DNA of 10,147 nt from positions 1 to 10,147 of the forward strand of contig CALAKO010000235.1 in NCBI GenBank assembly GCA_937922955.1, in the 5' to 3' direction. Positions 6,356 through 10,147 of the stretch are shown in pieces. This DNA is from an uncultured Peptococcaceae bacterium. GTDB lineage: Bacteria > Bacillota > Peptococcia > Peptococcales > Peptococcaceae. The translations under genes were made by a program, and so were the position numbers. The notes beneath the pieces were generated by a model. It was not told where the DNA came from. It saw nothing but the letters and a program-made list of their open reading frames with translations, and made no database searches. Numbering within the stretch: position 1 is the first letter of the stretch; the number at the start of each line of letters is the position of its first letter.

Positions 6356-7936
6356 TTAGCGCATGACCATGCCGACCTTGCGCTGGTTCCAGATGTTGTC
6401 GAAGGTAGCAGCATTTTCCCAGTATTGATAGGTTTGGCCACGGTTGTAGTAGTTGTATGGATCGCTGACGAGGTAGCCGCGTGCTGGGTCGTAGCCATAA
6501 ACGAGGATGGCGTGGTTGTTGTAGACAAGGCTTTGCAGTTGGCCGTCGATCCAATAATTGCGATAGCGTGGCTGTTCCCACCAAAGGGTTTCATAGGCGA
6601 CAACCATGTTTCCGGCGAGGAGTTCCTGACGCAGTTCTTCCACGGAGGCCCCGCGGAAGTCGGCGCAGACGCTGGCGCCGTTGCAGTAGGTGTTGCAGTA
6701 TTTGGCAAGCGCCGCTGGGTAGATGGTGGTGCGAAGGGAATTATCGACGACATATGGCGAGCCGACAAAGCCCCATTCTGGATTGGAAGCGGAAAATGGA
6801 AGATTGTTGAGATAGGTGGTCACGTGCACATCCTGGGCGTAACCAAAAGCTTTGAGCCCCATAAGAGCGCTGACTGGTTCGCAGCCAACCCAGGCGTAGA
6901 TGCCGTCAATCTGGCTGATGTATGGCACATAGCTCACTTGATAAGCACTGGCGATTTGGGTGAGGACACCGTTGGCATCGGCCTGGTAGGCGCCGACGGT
7001 TTTGTTGAGAGCGAGCTTACCATAGCGGTCGACGCTGTACAACTTGCCAGCGATGTTATGGATGCCTGGCGTAAAGGTATAGTCGGCAAGGTTGATGCCG
7101 CTCCAGATTTCTCCGCTGCCACTGCTGGTTTGCTCATGGGCGACAGAGGCTTCGGCAATGGTGACAGCGGCCCAGTGCTTTTCAGTGATATCGGTGTAGA
7201 GACCAAGTCCCATGAGCGTTTGTGCCTGGGTGCTGTCGCCGCTGCGGCCGGTGACACGGTTGATGATGGAGCAAGCTTCGGCGCGGGTCAGACCGTTGTC
7301 CGGACGGAAGGTGCCGTCTTCATAGCCGCCGACCCAGCCGAGGCTGGCTGCGATGGCGATTTGTTCAGCTGCCCAATAATCTGAAGGAACATCGCTGAAG
7401 CTGACGCTGGCGCGAGTTTGTGGTGCCAGTCGTACGAGCAGATCCACAATTTCAGCACGGGTGATGGCGTCGTTTGGTCGGAAGCTGGTGCCATCGTCAA
7501 AGAGGCCGAGGCGGCAGAGGGCGCGCACGTTGGCGGCAAACCAGTCGCTGTCTTTTACATCGGTGTAGGAGCAGGTGCCGGTGCCGCTTTCTGGATTTTC
7601 GAGCAAACGGTAAATGATGGCGGCGGCTTCAGCGCGGGTGACCTGGCGCTCAGGGCGCACGCTGCGGTCTTCGTAACCGCCAAGATAGCGCACATGGGCG
7701 CTGGTGAGAGCGGCCTCCACACTGCCAGAAGGATCGTCTGGTTCTTCTGGCTGCGGTGTTTCAGGCTCTTCTGGCAGTGGTACGTCGGTATTGTCACCGT
7801 TGGTGGCTTCTGTCGCAGCAAGAAGCGCAGCGTCTGCTGTCTGTTCGTCATCGGCAAAGGCTGGCAGAGCCGTCAGCGACAGCATCAGACAGAGGGCGGT
7901 GCCACCTGCCGTAAGACGTTTGATGAGGGTGTTCAT
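6356..7936 (-). CDS. SLH-anchored cell-surface protein with C39-like cysteine peptidase domain (paralogue A)
   Basis: 526 residues. A signal peptide at 1-28 ends LPAFA. A linker rich in Glu and Pro follows (about 52-68). Then comes an SLH region at about 79-268 with three TRAE motifs (100-103, 159-162, 217-220). It begins with the second half of a repeat and ends with a first half, a register common in clostridial SLH proteins. A short segment, GKLYSVDRYGKLALN (297-311), resembles a wall-binding beta-hairpin. The C-terminal 190 residues look like a C39/YvpB-type (Peptidase_C39_2) papain-fold domain: SQ at 341-342, C352 in VGCEPVSALMG, H475 in NNHAILVYGYD, and D492 in VSDPY. This suggests a secreted, wall-bound cysteine protease or amidase; the substrate is unknown. 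The ATG at 7936 follows AAGGAGAG. It has its own promoter and terminator. Confidence 0.88.
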   Translation of the reverse strand: MNTLIKRLTAGGTALCLMLSLTALPAFADDEQTADAALLAATEATNGDNTDVPLPEEPETPQPEEPDDPSGSVEAALTSAHVRYLGGYEDRSVRPERQVTRAEAAAIIYRLLENPESGTGTCSYTDVKDSDWFAANVRALCRLGLFDDGTSFRPNDAITRAEIVDLLVRLAPQTRASVSFSDVPSDYWAAEQIAIAASLGWVGGYEDGTFRPDNGLTRAEACSIINRVTGRSGDSTQAQTLMGLGLYTDITEKHWAAVTIAEASVAHEQTSSGSGEIWSGINLADYTFTPGIHNIAGKLYSVDRYGKLALNKTVGAYQADANGVLTQIASAYQVSYVPYISQIDGIYAWVGCEPVSALMGLKAFGYAQDVHVTTYLNNLPFSASNPEWGFVGSPYVVDNSLRTTIYPAALAKYCNTYCNGASVCADFRGASVEELRQELLAGNMVVAYETLWWEQPRYRNYWIDGQLQSLVYNNHAILVYGYDPARGYLVSDPYNYYNRGQTYQYWENAATFDNIWNQRKVGMVMR

Positions 7937-7971
7937 GTCGAGTCTCTCCTTTTTTATCTCATATTAATAAT

Positions 7972-8000
7972 ATTGTATCGAAAATGAGAGAGGCGGGCAA
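7972..8000 (-). promoter_or_regulatory. Promoter of SLH paralogue A
   Basis: On the minus strand TTGCCC (plus 7995-8000), a 17-bp spacer and TACAAT (plus 7972-7977) lie 35 bp upstream of the start codon. The -35 touches the T-tract of the terminator of paralogue B, so the two genes are packed tightly but should be separate transcription units. Confidence 0.65.
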
Positions 8001-8036
8001 TAAAAAACACGCTTTTCTAAGGAAGAAAAGCGTGTT
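8001..8036 (-). terminator. Terminator of SLH paralogue B
   Basis: Plus-strand AACACGCTTTTC (8006-8017) pairs with GAAAAGCGTGTT (8025-8036). Reading minus, the hairpin is followed by TTTTTTA (8007-8001). It lies 12 bp beyond the stop codon of the 8049-9539 gene. Confidence 0.88.
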
Positions 8037-8048
8037 GATTGGCGGCGA

Positions 8049-9539
8049 TCAGCGAATGACCATGCCCATTTTGCGTTGGTTCCAGCAGTAGTCAAAGCTG
8101 GCGGAATCGATCCAGTATTGGTAGGTTTGCCAGTGGCAGCTGGCGTTGTATGGATCGCTGACAAGATAGCCGCGGGCTGGGTCGTAGCCGTAAATAAGCC
8201 GCACGTGGTTGTTGGCGACCTTTGGGGTGAGCACGCCGTCGATGTAGAAATTCGCATAGCGTACGGATGCCCAGGAGAAGGTTTGATAAGCGACGATAAA
8301 GTTGCCGGCAAGAAGCTCGCGTTGGATGTCCTGAACGCTGTAGCCGGTGATGTCTTCACAAACAGCCGCGCCGCCGCAATAGGTGTTGCAGTAATTGGCC
8401 AGCGGTGTCGGGTCGATGGAGCTGTAGCGGCCGTCGCTGTAATATGGCGAGCCGACAAAGCCATAAGCAGGATTGGATGCAGAATAAGGCAGATTGTCAA
8501 GGAAATCGCTGGCACTGACACCAGTGGCAAATCCCTTGCCCTGCAACCCCATCAGAGCAGAGATGGGTTCGCAGCCCATTTCCGCGTTGATGCCATCGAG
8601 CTGGCTGATGTATGGCACACTGGAGGTCATGCTGCTGGCGGTCTGAGAAAGCACGCCGTTGGCAGCAGCGGTGTAAGCTCCGACACTTTGATTTGTGAGC
8701 AGGGTGCCGTTATGGTCAACAGCGTAGAGATTTCCGTTTATATCGTGCACGCCTGGGTCAAAATAATGACCGCTGGCGTCGATGCTGTCCCAGTGTTCGC
8801 CGAGAAAGGCAACGCCTGGTGTGTGGCCGACGGAGGCTTCAACGATGTCGGTGCCTGCCCAGTGGTTGGCGCTGACGTCGCTGTAGAGGCCGAGACTGAG
8901 CAAGGCTTTGGCTTGATCGGCATCACCGGCGCGATTGGTGATGCGGTTAAAGACGGCGCAGGCTTCGGCACGGGTGAGCGTGTTTTCCGGGCGGAAGGTG
9001 CCATCTTCGTAGCCGCCGACCCAGTCAAGGGCAGCGGCTTTGGAAATGGCCTCAGCAGCCCAGTAATCAGCGGGCACGTCAGTAAAACTTTCACTGGAGG
9101 TAACGTCGTCGGTGAGATTAACGAGGATCGACACAAATTCGGCACGAGTGATGGCGTCGTTTGGCCGGAAGGAATAACCGTCGCTCGCAAGACCAAGGCG
9201 GCAAACAGCGCGAACGGGTTCGGCGAACCAATCGCTGTCGCTGACATCGGTGTAGGAGCAGGAGCCCGTCCCGCTGTCAGGATCGGCAAGGAGCCGGTAA
9301 AGGAAGGTCACAGCCTCAGCACGGGTGACAGTGCGGCTTGGGCCCATGCTGCCATCTGGGTAGCCAGCAATGTAAGAAATATGATCACTTAACAGTGCCG
9401 GCGGCGGGCTAGGATCGATGTTTTCGACAGGCGTTGCATTTCCGGCCAAGGCTTCGTGCTGAAACGACAGTCCGCAAGGGAGCGCCGTGACACAGACGAG
9501 CAGCAGTGAGGTCAGCGTGCGTTTGACTTTTGCGTTCAT
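8049..9539 (-). CDS. SLH-anchored cell-surface protein with C39-like cysteine peptidase domain (paralogue B)
   Basis: 496 residues, aligning with the 6356-7936 product from the SLH region to the last residue. An N-terminal signal sequence (KVKRTLTSLLLVCVTALPCG) is likely cut near 30-33 (EALAG). The Glu/Pro linker of paralogue A is replaced by a short IDPSPPP stretch. SLH TRAE motifs lie at 72-75, 131-134 and 189-192. The bridging motif GNLYAVDHNGTLLTN (269-283) is kept. The C39-like domain has SQ at 312-313, C323 in MGCEPISALMG, H445 in NNHVRLIYGYD, and D462 in VSDPY, so the predicted Cys-His-Asp triad is complete. A motif YCNTYC-GG-AAVC (383-394) with three Cys is shared with the paralogue. 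The start at 9539 follows AAGGAGCG. The likely role is a wall-attached peptidase; the target is unknown. Confidence 0.88.
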   Translation of the reverse strand: MNAKVKRTLTSLLLVCVTALPCGLSFQHEALAGNATPVENIDPSPPPALLSDHISYIAGYPDGSMGPSRTVTRAEAVTFLYRLLADPDSGTGSCSYTDVSDSDWFAEPVRAVCRLGLASDGYSFRPNDAITRAEFVSILVNLTDDVTSSESFTDVPADYWAAEAISKAAALDWVGGYEDGTFRPENTLTRAEACAVFNRITNRAGDADQAKALLSLGLYSDVSANHWAGTDIVEASVGHTPGVAFLGEHWDSIDASGHYFDPGVHDINGNLYAVDHNGTLLTNQSVGAYTAAANGVLSQTASSMTSSVPYISQLDGINAEMGCEPISALMGLQGKGFATGVSASDFLDNLPYSASNPAYGFVGSPYYSDGRYSSIDPTPLANYCNTYCGGAAVCEDITGYSVQDIQRELLAGNFIVAYQTFSWASVRYANFYIDGVLTPKVANNHVRLIYGYDPARGYLVSDPYNASCHWQTYQYWIDSASFDYCWNQRKMGMVIR

Positions 9540-9560
9540 TGGACGCTCCTTTCATTCATT

Positions 9561-9566
9561 ATTATA
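9561..9566 (-). promoter_or_regulatory. Candidate -10 box for SLH paralogue B
   Basis: The minus strand reads TATAAT, a perfect -10, 22 bp from the start codon. At 17 bp there is only AAATAT as a -35, so this promoter would be weak or regulated. The predicted 5' leader would be about 15 bases, barely covering the Shine-Dalgarno site, so an upstream alternative cannot be excluded. Confidence 0.4.
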
Positions 9567-9580
9567 AGGAAAATAACTGC

Positions 9581-9622
9581 ACAATATTTACCAAGGATAT
9601 TGTACAATATTTTGCGCAATAT
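9581..9622. repeat. Cluster of CAATAT/ATATTG repeats with a 14-bp perfect palindrome
   Basis: ATATTGTACAATAT (9597-9610) is a perfect palindrome. The half-site ACAATAT recurs at 9581-9587, forming an inverted pair with 9597-9603, and GCAATAT is at 9616-9622. The cluster lies upstream of SLH paralogue B, over the position where its -35 would be, and about 80 bp before the yceD promoter. It is a candidate operator. Confidence 0.5.
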
Positions 9623-9703
9623 GTCTAAAAAAATATGCTGATTTTTGGTAAAAGAATTTGCCAAAAACAGAATGTTTTCATGGAAAAATTGGAGGACTTT
9701 TTC

Positions 9704-9732
9704 TTGACAAGAATTTTTCGCGCGCTTATAAT
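9704..9732 (+). promoter_or_regulatory. Perfect consensus sigma-A promoter of yceD
   Basis: TTGACA (9704-9709), a 17-bp spacer and TATAAT (9727-9732) match the housekeeping consensus exactly. A/T-rich DNA upstream could add UP-element activity. Strong constitutive expression is expected for the yceD operon, which in many bacteria also carries rpmF. Confidence 0.88.
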
Positions 9733-9771
9733 TGTGTAGGTTAAAGTGTATCGTGCACAAGGAGATATATC

Positions 9772-10147
9772 ATGGCTTTGATCGTAGATTTATCCAGCTT
9801 GCGGCAAAATCCCGGACGTCGGTTAACGGTGTCGCTGCAAAGCGATGAGCTTGAGGGATTGAGCAATGGCTTGCAGTTAAAGGGACCGGTGCGGTTGGAA
9901 GTGACGCTTGTCGGCGGCGACCGACGGGTGATGTTGCATGCGCAAATCCAGGCGGACATTGAAACCGTTTGCGATATGTGTCTGACGCCAGTATCCTATC
10001 CATTGGATTTTGAAATCGACGAAGTGTTGATGAGCGCCCACGATGTGGATGTTTTGTCAGAGCACGGCGGCGATCGGGAAAAAATGGAAAGCGAAAATTG
10101 GATCTATGATGATGTACATTTAGACTTGAATTATCTTGTGCTTAATG
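9772..10147 (+). CDS. yceD: YceD/DUF177 family protein, N-terminal part (truncated by window end)
   Basis: 125 codons are visible from ATG 9772, preceded by AAGGAGA (9759-9765), and the frame is open at the right edge. The product starts MALIVDLSSL. It carries the paired cysteines of the family, C67 and C70 in ETVCDMCLTPVSYPLDF, followed by an acidic stretch and the VHLDLNYLVL segment near the C-terminal half. YceD (YlbN in B. subtilis) is usually encoded just upstream of rpmF (ribosomal protein L32) and has been linked to 23S rRNA levels; the biochemical role is not settled. The call rests on the Cys pair, its spacing, the acidic character and the neighbourhood with tmcAL, which adjoins ylbN in B. 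subtilis. No rpmF is visible because the window ends. Confidence 0.82.
   Translation, partial: MALIVDLSSLRQNPGRRLTVSLQSDELEGLSNGLQLKGPVRLEVTLVGGDRRVMLHAQIQADIETVCDMCLTPVSYPLDFEIDEVLMSAHDVDVLSEHGGDREKMESENWIYDDVHLDLNYLVLN

Noticed and set aside
6245..7384. 379-codon plus-strand open frame across the CAP gene end and SLH paralogue A
   Set aside because: It begins inside the CAP gene, runs through the bidirectional terminator and mirrors the minus-strand SLH gene. It shows no protein family signature.
8076..9392. 438-codon open frame on the plus strand, antisense to SLH paralogue B
   Set aside because: It has no Shine-Dalgarno and no recognisable domain, and its composition is Gly/Val/Ala-rich as expected from the complement of a GC-rich gene. 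The minus strand encodes a clear SLH-C39 protein with signal peptide.
6356..9539. Repeated similar sequence in the two minus-strand genes as a possible repeat array or mobile element
   Set aside because: The similarity is explained by two paralogous SLH-C39 coding genes. There are no flanking inverted repeats, target duplications or transposase.
1..10147. CRISPR array, tRNA, rRNA, toxin-antitoxin pair or phage genes
   Set aside because: No regularly spaced short repeats, cloverleaf folds, rRNA sequence or matching small gene pairs were seen on either strand.

Overview
The window looks like chromosome from a Bacillota (Firmicutes) bacterium. Evidence: a T-box riboswitch, a tmcAL (ylbM) gene, sigma-A-like promoters, AGGAGG-type Shine-Dalgarno sites, a copper-amine-oxidase-N/CAP secreted protein and SLH-anchored surface proteins. 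Coding GC is moderately high and intergenic DNA is AT-rich. An anaerobic clostridial or Negativicutes-like lineage fits best, but the genus cannot be named from the sequence.

Layout. (1) Positions 1-70: the end of an upstream transcript and its terminator. (2) 144-2618: a promoter, a tryptophan-specific T-box leader (specifier TGG at 278-280, T-box and terminator at 398-476), a possible short Trp-containing leader peptide, then trpB and trpA with overlapping ends and a bidirectional terminator. No other trp gene adjoins. (3) 2619-3794 (minus): tmcAL, which modifies elongator tRNA-Met. (4) 4002-5375: a MATE-family exporter whose leader carries a large inverted repeat and an intrinsic terminator. 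(5) 5494-6291: a secreted protein with copper-amine-oxidase-N repeats and a CAP/SCP domain. (6) 6356-7936 and 8049-9539 (both minus): two paralogous secreted proteins, each with SLH repeats and a C39-like cysteine-peptidase domain. (7) 9772-end: the start of a YceD/DUF177 gene, preceded by a perfect consensus promoter.

The most notable observation is in trpA. TrpB keeps every catalytic residue that can be checked. TrpA has lost the catalytic Glu (E49 in E. coli numbering is Ala), its phosphate-binding glycines are replaced (G184 to Asp, G213 to Pro, G234 to Glu), and the loop-6 region is about eight residues shorter than in relatives. The reading frame is intact and is coupled translationally to trpB. 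With only trpBA behind a Trp T-box, the simplest reading is an indole-salvage operon: TrpB makes Trp from indole and serine, and TrpA may survive as a non-catalytic partner that activates TrpB. This resembles what is known for genital Chlamydia trachomatis.

The second theme is a cell-surface block. The MATE, CAP and two SLH-C39 genes sit between divergent tmcAL and yceD, which are direct neighbours in Bacillus subtilis (ylbM/ylbN). Each of these genes has its own promoter and/or terminator, so they look like independent units rather than one operon.
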